Shown one piece after another: positions 8,600 through 17,262 of a stretch of DNA of 64,000 nucleotides (its first letter is position 1; each line of letters opens with the position of its first letter). A model generated the notes under the pieces. It ran no database searches, was not told the origin of the DNA, and saw only the letters and a list, made by a program, of their open reading frames with translations. The position numbers were made by a program, and so were the translations under genes. The stretch comes from Thalassospiraceae bacterium LMO-JJ14 (lineage in GTDB: Bacteria > Pseudomonadota > Alphaproteobacteria > Rhodospirillales > Casp-alpha2), in contig CP134604.1 in the NCBI GenBank assembly GCA_021555105.2, forward strand, positions 62,001 to 126,000, in the 5' to 3' direction.

Positions 8600-10564
8600 T
8601 CAGTTTCTGTCGGAAACCCCCATCGGCAGCTCGTTTTTCGGGTTAGATTTCGGCTTTGCGTTGTCGAGGATCTTGCCTGCTTCGTGCTTGGCATCCTCGA
8701 TCGTCCCGAACAGCCGCGCAAAGAAGCCCCGGTCATCGGACGGCCTGGGCAGGTCGCGCGCCGGCAATCCCTGGTGCGCGGCGGTCATCACGTCGCGCCA
8801 GATCCGGGCCGGGAAACTGCCGCCCGTGACGCGCTTCATCGCCGCACCGTCATCATTGCCGAGCCACACGCCGGCGATGTAATCGGCGCTGTAGCCGATG
8901 AACCAGGCATCGCGGTAATTCTGTGAGGTCCCGGTCTTGCCGGCCGCATCGCGCCCGAAACCGGCGGCCTTGCCGGTACCTTCCGTGATCACTCGGTGCA
9001 GCATACGGTTCATCGGGGCGACCAGATTGGCGGGCACGACCTCGCCGGGACCGGAGCCGCTGCGTCTGTACAGCACTTCGCCGCCGCCATCGCGGATTTC
9101 CTCGATCCCGTAGGGCAGCACCCCGTTGCCACCGTTGGCGAACGGCGCATAGGCGCTGACCAGTTCCAAAAGCGTCGTCTCGACGGTGCCGAGCGCGATC
9201 GAGGCATCGGGTTTCTCGCCCGGGTCGATCCCGACCGCGCGCGCGGTATCCGCGACCCGGCCGACCCCTGCCTGCATGGCGACACGCACAGCCACCGTAT
9301 TGATCGAATTCGCCAGCGCATCGGAAACCGTGACCGGTCCGGCGAACTTGCCGTTGAAGTTGCTGGGTTGCCAGTTGCCGATACGGACCGGCGCATCCTC
9401 GATGATGTCGCCTTCACGCAGGCCCGACTTGAGCCCGGCCAGATAGACGAACGGCTTGAAGGCGGAGCCGGGCTGGCGGCGCGCCTGCGTTGCCCGGTTG
9501 AACTGGGTCGCGGCATAATTGCTGCCGCCGACCATGGCTTTGACGGCGCCAAGCGGCGTCATCACAAGGACCGCCCCATCGCCGATGTTACGGGACTTGC
9601 CGGATTTCGCCAGCACACTTCTGAGCGCGCTTTCCGCCGACGTCTGATGACGCCGGTCCAGAGTCGTCTTGACGATCAGGTCGCGGTCGCGTCCGCCGAT
9701 ATAATCCTGCACCTGATCGAGGACCCAGTCGACGAAATAAGGTGCGGCGCGGCCGGGTCTGGACGTGGTGCCGCGGCTCGAAGTGGCGCGCGCCTTGCTT
9801 GCCTGATCCTCGCTCAGATAGCCTGCCGCCACCATGTTGGCGAGGACCACCTTGGTACGGCTGACAGCGCGCGCATCGTCGCTGTGCGGATTATAACGGC
9901 TCGGCGCCTTCAAAAGTCCCGCCAGCATCGCCGATTGCCAGATATTGAGCGCCGAGGCCGGCCGGCCGAAATATTTCCGGGCCGCCGCATCGACCCCATA
10001 AGTCCCCGAGCCCAGATAGACCCGGTTCAAATACAGTTCGAGAATCTGGTCCTTGGAAAAGCGGTTCTCCAGCCACAGCGCCAGCATCACTTCCTGCAGC
10101 TTGCGCTTGTAGGTGCGTTCCGGGCTGAGAAACAGGTTCTTCGCCACCTGCTGGGTGATGGTGCTGCCGCCCTGGACGATCCGCCCGGCACGGACATTGG
10201 CGAACATGGCGCGCGCCAGTCCGATCACATCAACCCCGAAGTGCGCGTAAAAGCGGCGGTCCTCGGTCGCCAGAACGGCCTGCGGCAAAGCCGGCGGCAA
10301 GTCCTTCAGGCGCACCGGGATGCCATACAGATCGCCGACGGCGGCCAGTTCCGAACCGTCCGCAGCCAGCACCCAGACCGTCGGACGCCGTGACGGCGCG
10401 AGGCTGTCTTCGACATCGGGCAGGTCGGTGTAGATCCACCCGGCGACGAACAGCGTGCCGATCAGCCCCCACACGGCAAGCGTCGCAAGCCACTTGCCGA
10501 GGCGCCGCCATAGCGGCACGGCGGGTGTCTTGCGCTTGCCGTTTCGGGTCTTTTTACGGGCCAT
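8600..10564 (-). CDS. Class A penicillin-binding protein (PBP1A family), bifunctional peptidoglycan synthase
   Basis: A 654-residue inner-membrane enzyme with a basic cytoplasmic tail (MARKKTRNGKRK), one membrane anchor at about residues 25-45 and two periplasmic domains. The glycosyltransferase domain has the catalytic EDRRFYAHFGVD (Glu101) and GGSTITQQVAKNLFL. The transpeptidase domain has the SxxK motif in RQPGSAFKPFVYL, SxN in DALANSINTVAVR, and KTGTS in GKTGTSQNYRDAWF. It polymerises lipid II glycan strands and cross-links the peptides. At about 650 residues it is shorter than E. coli PBP1A and lacks the large insert, as is common in alphaproteobacteria. It ends in a Lys/Pro-rich tail. 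Confidence 0.92.
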   Translation of the reverse strand: MARKKTRNGKRKTPAVPLWRRLGKWLATLAVWGLIGTLFVAGWIYTDLPDVEDSLAPSRRPTVWVLAADGSELAAVGDLYGIPVRLKDLPPALPQAVLATEDRRFYAHFGVDVIGLARAMFANVRAGRIVQGGSTITQQVAKNLFLSPERTYKRKLQEVMLALWLENRFSKDQILELYLNRVYLGSGTYGVDAAARKYFGRPASALNIWQSAMLAGLLKAPSRYNPHSDDARAVSRTKVVLANMVAAGYLSEDQASKARATSSRGTTSRPGRAAPYFVDWVLDQVQDYIGGRDRDLIVKTTLDRRHQTSAESALRSVLAKSGKSRNIGDGAVLVMTPLGAVKAMVGGSNYAATQFNRATQARRQPGSAFKPFVYLAGLKSGLREGDIIEDAPVRIGNWQPSNFNGKFAGPVTVSDALANSINTVAVRVAMQAGVGRVADTARAVGIDPGEKPDASIALGTVETTLLELVSAYAPFANGGNGVLPYGIEEIRDGGGEVLYRRSGSGPGEVVPANLVAPMNRMLHRVITEGTGKAAGFGRDAAGKTGTSQNYRDAWFIGYSADYIAGVWLGNDDGAAMKRVTGGSFPARIWRDVMTAAHQGLPARDLPRPSDDRGFFARLFGTIEDAKHEAGKILDNAKPKSNPKNELPMGVSDRN

Positions 10565-10623
10565 GCCGCTTTATGACAGAGGGGCGTTATGAACGGGTTA
10601 ACAGGCGGGCAGTAACGTCTGAC

Positions 10624-11352
10624 TCAGCCGAAGAACAACTGCCGGATCTGCGTATCGTACATGACGACGAGGCCCAGCACCGCCGTCGCCGCACCGATGC
10701 CCCCTTGCAGGGTACGGTTGGCCCAGGTCAGGGAGCGCGCCGTGAAACCGAGCGGCACGGCAATAACCATCGACAATGCCGCCATACCGCAGATCGAACC
10801 GATGCCGAACAGAACCACGTAGCCGATCCCGGCCAGCGGATCGCTGACAGCGCTCGCAGTCAGGACGACCAGCGCCGCCGAACCGGCCATGCCGTGCATC
10901 AATCCGACCAGAAGCGTACGCCACGGCATGCCTTCCGGATGTTCGTGCGCGTGCGCGTTTTGTTTATGCGGCACGGCCTCACCGGCGTGCGAGTGCGCAT
11001 GCAGGTGTACCGTCCCGTCCTGATGGCGGTGCAGATGAAAGTGCACGCGTTCTCGGATCAGACGCCAGACGACCTGCCCGCCGAGCCCGAGAAGCATGAT
11101 GCCGACCGCAAATTCCAGCCACCCGGCAACGGCATCGTTGATGGCCGCGCCGAGATAGATTGCCGTCCCGGCGACAATGCCCAGCGTGAGGGTATGCCCG
11201 AGGCCCCAGAGCGCCCCATGCATGACGATCCGGCGCATCGATGTCTCGCCCGTGGCAATCGACGACACGGCGGCCACATGGTCGGCCTCCAGCGCGTGCT
11301 GAAGCCCGATCACCAGCCCGAGAAGCAAAATACCGCCGAATGTCAGATCCAT
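10624..11352 (-). CDS. NiCoT/UreH-like metal permease downstream of the cbb3 assembly genes
   Basis: A 242-residue polytopic membrane protein with about six hydrophobic helices. The first helix carries HALEADHVAAVSS, close to the HAxDADH signature of nickel/cobalt permeases. A cytoplasmic loop is very His-rich (HFHLHRHQDGTVHLHAHSHAGE and HKQNAHAHEHPEG), typical of metal-handling proteins. The start at 11352 is chosen because GGCGGCAACTTC precedes it and because the first helix begins at once; the longer upstream frame adds an unlike N-terminus. It is the last gene of the leftward cco cluster, so import of a metal for oxidase maturation, or removal of excess metal, is plausible. The metal is not shown by the sequence. 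Confidence 0.75.
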   Translation of the reverse strand: MDLTFGGILLLGLVIGLQHALEADHVAAVSSIATGETSMRRIVMHGALWGLGHTLTLGIVAGTAIYLGAAINDAVAGWLEFAVGIMLLGLGGQVVWRLIRERVHFHLHRHQDGTVHLHAHSHAGEAVPHKQNAHAHEHPEGMPWRTLLVGLMHGMAGSAALVVLTASAVSDPLAGIGYVVLFGIGSICGMAALSMVIAVPLGFTARSLTWANRTLQGGIGAATAVLGLVVMYDTQIRQLFFG

Positions 11353-11497
11353 GAAGTTGCCGCCTTGAAAAATCCATCGTGATTGGTGCGCTGCACAAAG
11401 ACGCATCCTATCGCAGCGTGCGCCCGGCGCAAGAGCGCACTATCAACTGTTTCGGAATTTATGCACGGGACGGGAAAGGCGCTGTCGCTCGGCGCCG

Positions 11498-11647
11498 TCA
11501 TTCCCTGGACGGAAACACCGGGGTATTGCACTTCTCGCACATGGTGTGCGGGCCTTTCATGATATGGCCGCAATGTTCGCACTTGGTCTCGGCACGCTTC
11601 GACGCGTCATCGAGAACCTTGAATATCTTCTTCAGCACCGACAGCAT
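11498..11647 (-). CDS. 49-residue zinc-ribbon-like protein following ccoS
   Basis: A 49-residue ORF with ATG start and TGA stop. The sequence begins MLSVLKKIFKVLDDASKRA and continues with two Cys pairs, CEHCGH and CEKCNTP, in the CxxC-(11)-CxxC arrangement of a small zinc ribbon (or rubredoxin-like metal knot). The N-terminus is an amphipathic basic helix that could touch the membrane surface. It begins 19 bp after the end of ccoS on the same strand, and the permease gene follows after a gap of about 145 bp, so it is probably co-transcribed with the cbb3 assembly genes. I do not recognise a named family. The reading frame, codon use and conserved-looking Cys pairs favour a real gene. Confidence 0.6.
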   Translation of the reverse strand: MLSVLKKIFKVLDDASKRAETKCEHCGHIMKGPHTMCEKCNTPVFPSRE

Positions 11648-11666
11648 GTGTGTCCCCGTCCGCCGC

Positions 11667-11840
11667 TCAGGCCGCCGTTTTAGCGTCGTCCGGCGAGACT
11701 TCCTCGTCGTCCAGCAGGATTCGCTCGGCCGCGCCGTCGAGGTCTTCGAACTGCCCCGATTTCAGGCACCACAGAAAAGCGCCCAGCCCTACAAGGCCGA
11801 GGAACAACGCTATCGGGATCAGGTATACGAGAATTTCCAT
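11667..11840 (-). CDS. ccoS: cbb3-type cytochrome oxidase assembly protein CcoS
   Basis: A 57-residue protein with one membrane helix (MEILVYLIPIALFLGLVGLG), the typical FLWCLKSGQFEDLDGAAERIL segment with the family's GQFDDL-type motif, and an acidic tail. Length and pattern match CcoS/FixS, which is needed for insertion of heme and copper cofactors into the cbb3 oxidase in the inner membrane. It starts 9 bp after the end of ccoI, completing the canonical ccoGHIS order. It is shorter than many gene-finder thresholds but is clearly genuine. Confidence 0.92.
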   Translation of the reverse strand: MEILVYLIPIALFLGLVGLGAFLWCLKSGQFEDLDGAAERILLDDEEVSPDDAKTAA

Positions 11841-11849
11841 CGTCCGCTC

Positions 11850-14150
11850 TTATCCAATCCACCTAAGCCGGAGTGCGTTCAGCGTCACCACGATCGAACT
11901 TGACGACATCGCCACCGCCGCCACCAGCGGCGTCGCCAGACCGGCCACCGCCAGCGGCACGGCAATGGTATTGTAGGCAAAGGCCAAGGCAAAGTTCTGT
12001 TTGACCAGCCGTGTCGACGATCGCGCGACGCGGATTGCCGTCACCACCGGGCCCAACCGTGCGCCCTGGAACAGCAGATCGGCCGCCGTCTGGCTGACAT
12101 CGGCGGCGCTGGCGGGCGACATCGACACATGTGCCGAGACCAGCGACGGCGCATCGTTCAGACCGTCGCCAACCATCAGCACGCGGCGACCGTCACGGGC
12201 CAGTTCTTCGAGCCGGGCCGTCTTGTCGGCGGGCAGGCATCCGGCTTTCCAGGCATCGATGCCGAGCGCCGACGCGGCATGCGCCACGGCGTGCGGGGTG
12301 TCGCCGGAAAGCAGCTCGATGCCGAGTCCCATCTTTGCAAGCTCGGCGATGACCTCCCGGGCGTCCGGGCGAAGCGTATCTTCGAAGCGGAAGACCGCGA
12401 CGCGTTTGCCGTCGATGGCAAAACAGATTTCCGTGCCGTCCTGATCACCTGCGGGGCCGTCCACACCGCACCAGGCGCCGCTACCGAGGCGCAGCCTGCG
12501 GCCGTCGTGCATGCCTTCGAGGCCGTATCCCGGCTCTTCGCGGACGTCACTGATCGCGCCGTCCGAGGCCGGCGCGGCGGCGCAAAGCGCTTTTGAAAGC
12601 GGGTGACGGCTGTGCTGCGCCAATGCCGCCGCCAGGGATAGCTGCGCCGTGTCGTACGTCCCGCCGATCAGTTCCGGGTGCCCCAGCGTCAGGGTCCCGG
12701 TCTTGTCGAAGACCACGGTATCGATATCGCTCAGTCTTTCCAGCGCATCGGCGGCTTTGACGAGTACGCCGGCACGCAGCAACCGCGACGACGCCACCAC
12801 CTGGACCGCCGGCACCGCCAGCCCGAGCGCGCACGGACAGGTGATGATCAGCACCGCAATCGCTGCCATCAGCGACGCCTGCCAACCGGCATCGGTAAAG
12901 ACCAGCCAGCCGGCAAACGTGGCGGCGGAAAGGATATGCACAGTCGGCGCATAGTACCGCGCCACCCGGTCGGCAAGCCGCACGTAGCGGGCGCGGCCCT
13001 GTTCGGCCAGCTCCATCAGCTTGACGATTTCCGACAGCAGCGTGGCGTCGGCCAGCGCCGAGGTGCTAATACGGAGCGGCGCCGTCAGATTGAGAGTGCC
13101 GGCGAAAACCCGCTCCCCCGGCACCGCAAGCTTGGGCAGAGTTTCGCCGCTGAGCAACTGCGTGTCGACGTCCGAGCGGCCGTCGATCACCGTGCCGTCG
13201 ACGGGAATACGCTCGCCGGCGGCGACGAGCACGGTCATGCCCTTTTCAATATCGGCGATCCGCACCGCGTGCTGGCAGCCGTCATTGTCGACGACGGTAG
13301 CCGCACGCGCCTGCAGGCCGAGCAGGTGCGTCGCCGCAGAGCGCGCCTTGGCCCTGGCCCGGTGGTCCAGATAGCGGCCGATCAGCAGGAAAAACAGCAA
13401 CGACACCGAGGCGTCGAAATAGGCGTGTTCCGCGCCTTCGATGGTCTGATACAGGCTCATCCCGGCAGCCAGCACGACGGCCAGGCTGATCGGCACATCC
13501 ATGTTGAGACCGCCAGAACGCAGCGCCGCCAGCGCGCTTTTGAAGAACGGCTGCCCGGCATAGACCACGGCCGGAAGGGCGATCAGCGCGGAAATCCAGT
13601 GAAACAGGGTCCGCGTCCCCTCGCCCATGCCGCCGGCATGGCCGGACCATACGGAAACCGACAGCAGCATCACATTGGCGGCGGCGAAACCGGCGACCGC
13701 CATCGCCGACAACAAACGTTTGCCTTCGCGGTTTTCAACTCCGGCGAGTTCGGACGGATCAAACGGCGTGACCGGATAGCCCAGTGCCTGCACCGCGCGC
13801 ATCAGCTCGGCCGGATCGGCTTCGCCATCCCGCCAGGTCACGTTCAGCCGCCGCGTGCTCATGTTGACGCGGGACTGGACGACGCCGGGGGTGGCATTCA
13901 GGCGGCCTTCGATCTTGCCGATGCAGGCCGCGCAGTGAAGGTTTTCGACCAACAGGTTCAGCGACGATTGTCCATCGCCCGCGGCCATCACAAAGGTTGA
14001 CGGGTCACGCAGCGCAAGTGTGCTTTCGTCGACCGGGTTGGGCCCCGTCGCGGCGGTCGTGAAGCTGGCCAGCGCACCGGCATCGCAGCAATCGGCACCA
14101 CCGGCATCGACCGGCGGCGAGATGTTGATCGCTGGTTTGACGACGTTCAT
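11850..14150 (-). CDS. ccoI: Copper-translocating P1B-type ATPase CcoI/FixI
   Basis: A 766-residue copper ATPase that exports Cu for assembly of the cbb3 oxidase catalytic site. Features in order: a Cys-rich N-terminus (GADCCDAG), one HMA domain with LHCAACIGKIE near residues 72-80, the transport motif [10 protein letters not shown], the phosphorylated Asp in DKTGTLTLGH, and MVGDGLNDAPSL in the hinge. The reported size and the N-terminal Cys pair ahead of the HMA domain are usual for FixI. Its ATG overlaps the TAA stop of ccoH by one base, so translation is coupled. It should not be confused with the separate copper-detoxification ATPase at 31.5-33.9 kb. Confidence 0.95.
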   Translation of the reverse strand: MNVVKPAINISPPVDAGGADCCDAGALASFTTAATGPNPVDESTLALRDPSTFVMAAGDGQSSLNLLVENLHCAACIGKIEGRLNATPGVVQSRVNMSTRRLNVTWRDGEADPAELMRAVQALGYPVTPFDPSELAGVENREGKRLLSAMAVAGFAAANVMLLSVSVWSGHAGGMGEGTRTLFHWISALIALPAVVYAGQPFFKSALAALRSGGLNMDVPISLAVVLAAGMSLYQTIEGAEHAYFDASVSLLFFLLIGRYLDHRARAKARSAATHLLGLQARAATVVDNDGCQHAVRIADIEKGMTVLVAAGERIPVDGTVIDGRSDVDTQLLSGETLPKLAVPGERVFAGTLNLTAPLRISTSALADATLLSEIVKLMELAEQGRARYVRLADRVARYYAPTVHILSAATFAGWLVFTDAGWQASLMAAIAVLIITCPCALGLAVPAVQVVASSRLLRAGVLVKAADALERLSDIDTVVFDKTGTLTLGHPELIGGTYDTAQLSLAAALAQHSRHPLSKALCAAAPASDGAISDVREEPGYGLEGMHDGRRLRLGSGAWCGVDGPAGDQDGTEICFAIDGKRVAVFRFEDTLRPDAREVIAELAKMGLGIELLSGDTPHAVAHAASALGIDAWKAGCLPADKTARLEELARDGRRVLMVGDGLNDAPSLVSAHVSMSPASAADVSQTAADLLFQGARLGPVVTAIRVARSSTRLVKQNFALAFAYNTIAVPLAVAGLATPLVAAVAMSSSSIVVTLNALRLRWIG

Positions 14151-14644
14151 TACTTCACCATCACCTCGTGGCGCATCTGGTATGTGTTGTCGTCACGGCG
14201 TACCGAGATATCGGCTTTCCAGCGGCCCGGCTGCGGCGCCGCGAACGATGCGGCGTATTGCCCGGGCGCAGTTTCCGACAGTGTCATCTTAGCGATCGTT
14301 TCATCGCCGAGCGGCCGCGACAGGGATGCCTCCACGGCGGCACCGGTGAGCGGCGCGCCGTCCCGGCCGGTCATCGAGACGACCAATTTACCGGTGACGT
14401 CGAGCGTCACCGCGCTGTGCCAGCCGAGTGCAAGCTGTGCCTTGGCCGCGTCCAGCGTCTGGTTGTAAGCAACCCCTTTTTTATAGGCGTCCTCGGTCGT
14501 CAAGCCTGGCCACGTGGAAAGCGCCAGATACATGAAGACGCCGTTGACGGCGGCGATCACGCCGAAGAACGCAATGAAACCGAACAACACCATGCGTCCG
14601 GTGATCTGGCGTGGCGGCTTAGCATTCATGGTCAATGTGCTCAT
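14150..14644 (-). CDS. ccoH: cbb3 oxidase assembly protein CcoH/FixH
   Basis: A 164-residue inner-membrane protein with a single N-terminal helix (MVLFGFIAFFGVIAAVNGVFMYLAL) followed by LSTWPGLTTEDAYKKGVAYNQTL, the conserved FixH segment. The remaining domain is periplasmic and beta-rich, ending in KADISVRRDDNTYQMRHEVMVK. CcoH is required for stable assembly of the cbb3 oxidase and interacts with CcoN. It overlaps ccoG by 4 bp upstream and ccoI by 1 bp downstream. Confidence 0.93.
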   Translation of the reverse strand: MSTLTMNAKPPRQITGRMVLFGFIAFFGVIAAVNGVFMYLALSTWPGLTTEDAYKKGVAYNQTLDAAKAQLALGWHSAVTLDVTGKLVVSMTGRDGAPLTGAAVEASLSRPLGDETIAKMTLSETAPGQYAASFAAPQPGRWKADISVRRDDNTYQMRHEVMVK

Positions 14645-16143
14645 CTCTCCGGGGCCCTGAAGACACTATCATACGTTGCCGTTTCGCCGTTGGACATATC
14701 GCGCAGCCGGAACGTGATGTCCGTCGCTTCGCCCTCGATCAGGTTCGGCGGCATCTGCACGAACAGGCGGAAGCTCTGCAACGTGTCGGGGTTCAGCTCG
14801 AACAGTTCGGTCAATGCCGGTTCGTTGTCGGCACCGCCGACAACACGCATCAACGCACCCTCAGGCTCGGTGATTTCGAGGAACACCGAACGTTCGATGC
14901 GCGCCTTGTTGAGGATCTTAAATGTATAGGCGTTTTGAATCGAGCCGTCCTTGAGCTTGGTGTAAATCGGATTGCGGTCACGTAACACATTGATATCCAG
15001 CTCCGTCCGGCCGACGAAGACCAGCAGCATGAACAGGCCGATCGCCGCCCATAGACAGAAGTAGGCGACCGAGCGGAAACGGATCGGCTTCAGCTTGACC
15101 TTCTCGCCGCTGATACGACCGTTCATGGCGGCGACCGAATCGTAATCGATGAGGCCCCGCGGGCGGCCGATTCTCGACATGACGTCATCACAAGCATCGA
15201 TACACAGTGCACAGGTGATGCATTCGAGCTGCTGGCCGTCGCGAATATCGATACCCATCGGGCACGCTGCGACACAGGCATTGCAATCAACGCAATCGCC
15301 GCGGCTATCGAAGCTCTCGCCTTTCTTGTAGGCCATGCGGGGCTCACCCCGGTCCGCCTTGTAGGTCACGGTCAGAGAATGCTCATCCATCATAGCCGCC
15401 TGAATACGCGGCCATGGGCACATGTATGTGCATACCTGTTCGCGCATCAGCCCGCCCAGCGAGTACGTGGTGAACGCGAGTACCGCGACCGTGATGTAGG
15501 CGACCGGTTGCGCATCGAGGAGGATGAAATCTTCCGCCAGGGTCGGCGCATCGGCGAAATAGAATATCCACGCGCCCCCCGTGGCCACGGATATCAACAG
15601 CCAGATCGTATGCTTGGCGACCCGCTTTACGGCTTTCGAGACGGACATCGGCGCTTTGTCGAGGCGGATACGCGCGGCACGGTCGCCTTCGACGAGACGT
15701 TCAACCCAGATGAACAGGTCGGTCCAGACCGTCTGCGGGCAGGCATAGCCGCACCATGCCCGGCCGACGACACTGGTAATCAGAAACAGCCCGACTGCGG
15801 CCATAATCAGCAAACCGGCGAAGTAATAGACTTCCTGGGGCCAAATCTCGATGAAGAAGAAATAAAAACGGCGGCCGGGAAAATCGATCAGTACCGCCTG
15901 GTCCGGCGAACCGGGACCCCGGTCCCAGCGCAGCCAGGGCGTGATGTAATAAACGCCGAGCGTGAGCGCCATGATCCACCACTTGAGCTTTCGAAACATG
16001 CCCGAGACGCGCTTCGGGTGTATCTTGACGCGCTTTTGATAGAGCGAGCGATGCTCGCTCTTGTTGACCGCCTCGACGTCGTGTCGTGTGATATCATCAA
16101 CAGTGGCATTATCATTCTTTGCGGCGTCGCTCACGCTATTCAT
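14641..16143 (-). CDS. ccoG: cbb3 oxidase accessory ferredoxin CcoG/FixG
   Basis: A 500-residue membrane-bound polyferredoxin. It has several N-terminal membrane helices (WWIMALTLGVYYITPWLRW and following), a GYACPQTVW motif, and two 4Fe-4S clusters (CVDCNACVAACPMGID and CITCALCIDACDDVM). The periplasmic C-terminal part carries an Ig-like domain. In characterised bacteria CcoG reduces Cu(II) for delivery during cbb3 assembly. It begins the ccoGHIS assembly operon, which is separated from ccoP by 85 bp containing a strong hairpin. Family length and motif spacing are standard. Confidence 0.95.
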   Translation of the reverse strand: MNSVSDAAKNDNATVDDITRHDVEAVNKSEHRSLYQKRVKIHPKRVSGMFRKLKWWIMALTLGVYYITPWLRWDRGPGSPDQAVLIDFPGRRFYFFFIEIWPQEVYYFAGLLIMAAVGLFLITSVVGRAWCGYACPQTVWTDLFIWVERLVEGDRAARIRLDKAPMSVSKAVKRVAKHTIWLLISVATGGAWIFYFADAPTLAEDFILLDAQPVAYITVAVLAFTTYSLGGLMREQVCTYMCPWPRIQAAMMDEHSLTVTYKADRGEPRMAYKKGESFDSRGDCVDCNACVAACPMGIDIRDGQQLECITCALCIDACDDVMSRIGRPRGLIDYDSVAAMNGRISGEKVKLKPIRFRSVAYFCLWAAIGLFMLLVFVGRTELDINVLRDRNPIYTKLKDGSIQNAYTFKILNKARIERSVFLEITEPEGALMRVVGGADNEPALTELFELNPDTLQSFRLFVQMPPNLIEGEATDITFRLRDMSNGETATYDSVFRAPER

Positions 16144-16175
16144 TCTTTCCTGCCTTCAACAGTGTGCCATAAACC

Positions 16176-16201
16176 GTCATCCCCGCAAAAGCGGGGATGA
16201 C
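16176..16201. repeat. Perfect 11-bp inverted repeat between ccoP and ccoG
   Basis: The arms GTCATCCCCGC and GCGGGGATGAC pair perfectly around an AAAA loop. It sits between the end of the minus-strand ccoG start region and the end of ccoP. No T-run follows on the minus strand, so it is not a standard terminator. It could protect the 3' end of the ccoNOQP message or be a copy of a dispersed intergenic repeat. Confidence 0.75.
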
Positions 16202-16228
16202 TTATCGACGGGATGGCAGGCTTTCGTG

Positions 16229-17098
16229 CTATTGCCCGCCACCCAGTGAGTGAACATAGACCGTGAGCTGTTTCACAGTCACGTCATCGAGGATTTTACC
16301 CCATGCCGGCATCACGCCGCTGCGGCTGTTCGAGATCGTTTCCACAATCGTCTGCTTGTCGCCGCCATAGAGCCAAATGTTGTTATTGAGGGGCGGCGCA
16401 CCAAGCTCCGCCATGCCGACCCCGCCTTCACCATGGCAGGCAACACAGTTGTCCTCGAACAACGGCTGGCCCGCAGCGACGGCGGCGGCATCGGTCGAAT
16501 TGCCCGACAGGGACAACACATACTCCGCCACCTGACCGGCCTGTTCGGCTGTCAGGATTTCATCTTTGACGAACGCCGGCATTTGCGACTGGCGGGCATC
16601 GTCGCTTTGCGTGTTGCGCGCACCGTTGGTGATGGTCGTGTGGATTGCATCCAGCGAACCGCCCCACAACCATTCGTCATCGTTCAGGTTCGGGTAACCG
16701 GCGGCTCCCTGCGCCCCTGAACCATGGCACTGCGAACAATTGACGTTAAACGCCGATTTGCCGCCGGCCAGGGCGAATTCCAGAAGCGCCGGCTGGGTGC
16801 GGATTTCTTCCAGCGATGCCGAAGCAATTGCCTGACGCTGCGATGCCTGGGCATCGTGCGCAGCGGCGACGTCCTTCATCACCTCGGCACGCGAGCTGTA
16901 GCCCAGCATGCCCTTGGTGTAGCTGGAAACCAGAGGGATCGCCGGATAGGCAATATAATACCCGGCCGACCAGATGACGCAGGCATAGAAGATCCACAAC
17001 CACCATCGCGGCAACGGATTGTCCAACTCGCGGATGCCGTCCCACTCGTGTCCGGTCGTTTCGATGCCGGAGATTTCATCAACGTGTTTATCGGCCAT
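16229..17098 (-). CDS. ccoP: cbb3-type cytochrome c oxidase diheme subunit III (CcoP/FixP)
   Basis: A 289-residue diheme cytochrome c. It opens with an acidic cytoplasmic stretch containing GIRELDNPLPRWWLW, the CcoP signature, then membrane segments (WIFYACVIWSAGYYIAYP). Two c-type heme sites follow, CSQCHGSGAQG and CVACHGEGGVG, with distal Met residues in SQMPAF and GVMPAWG. It accepts electrons from soluble cytochrome c and passes them to the CcoO/CcoN core. It follows ccoQ by only 3 bp and ends the structural operon. Confidence 0.96.
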   Translation of the reverse strand: MADKHVDEISGIETTGHEWDGIRELDNPLPRWWLWIFYACVIWSAGYYIAYPAIPLVSSYTKGMLGYSSRAEVMKDVAAAHDAQASQRQAIASASLEEIRTQPALLEFALAGGKSAFNVNCSQCHGSGAQGAAGYPNLNDDEWLWGGSLDAIHTTITNGARNTQSDDARQSQMPAFVKDEILTAEQAGQVAEYVLSLSGNSTDAAAVAAGQPLFEDNCVACHGEGGVGMAELGAPPLNNNIWLYGGDKQTIVETISNSRSGVMPAWGKILDDVTVKQLTVYVHSLGGGQ

Positions 17099-17101
17099 CT
17101 C

Positions 17102-17251
17102 TCAATCCTCCTTGAGCGGAATTTGCGCCGCACGATCAAAGGTCTTCTTGGCGCCGGGCCGGAGCGCATAGATCAGTACACCGGCAAACAGCACCACCAT
17201 GTAGACCAGGCCCCACGTCTGGGCGAACTCGGCAAGTGTCTTGTATTCCAT
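17102..17251 (-). CDS. ccoQ: cbb3-type oxidase subunit CcoQ/FixQ
   Basis: A 49-residue membrane protein: MEYKTLAEFAQTWGLVY, then a single helix VVLFAGVLIYALRPG, then a basic tail KKTFDRAAQIPLKED. This is the standard CcoQ layout. CcoQ stabilises the interaction of CcoP with the CcoNO core. GAGGAG lies just upstream of the ATG. It starts 11 bp after ccoO and ends 3 bp before ccoP. Confidence 0.93.
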   Translation of the reverse strand: MEYKTLAEFAQTWGLVYMVVLFAGVLIYALRPGAKKTFDRAAQIPLKED

Positions 17252-17262
17252 GATGGTTCTCC

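Noticed and set aside
12678-14000. 440-codon plus-strand frame
   Set aside because: Antisense to ccoI; low-complexity Arg/His/Gln composition and no start signal.
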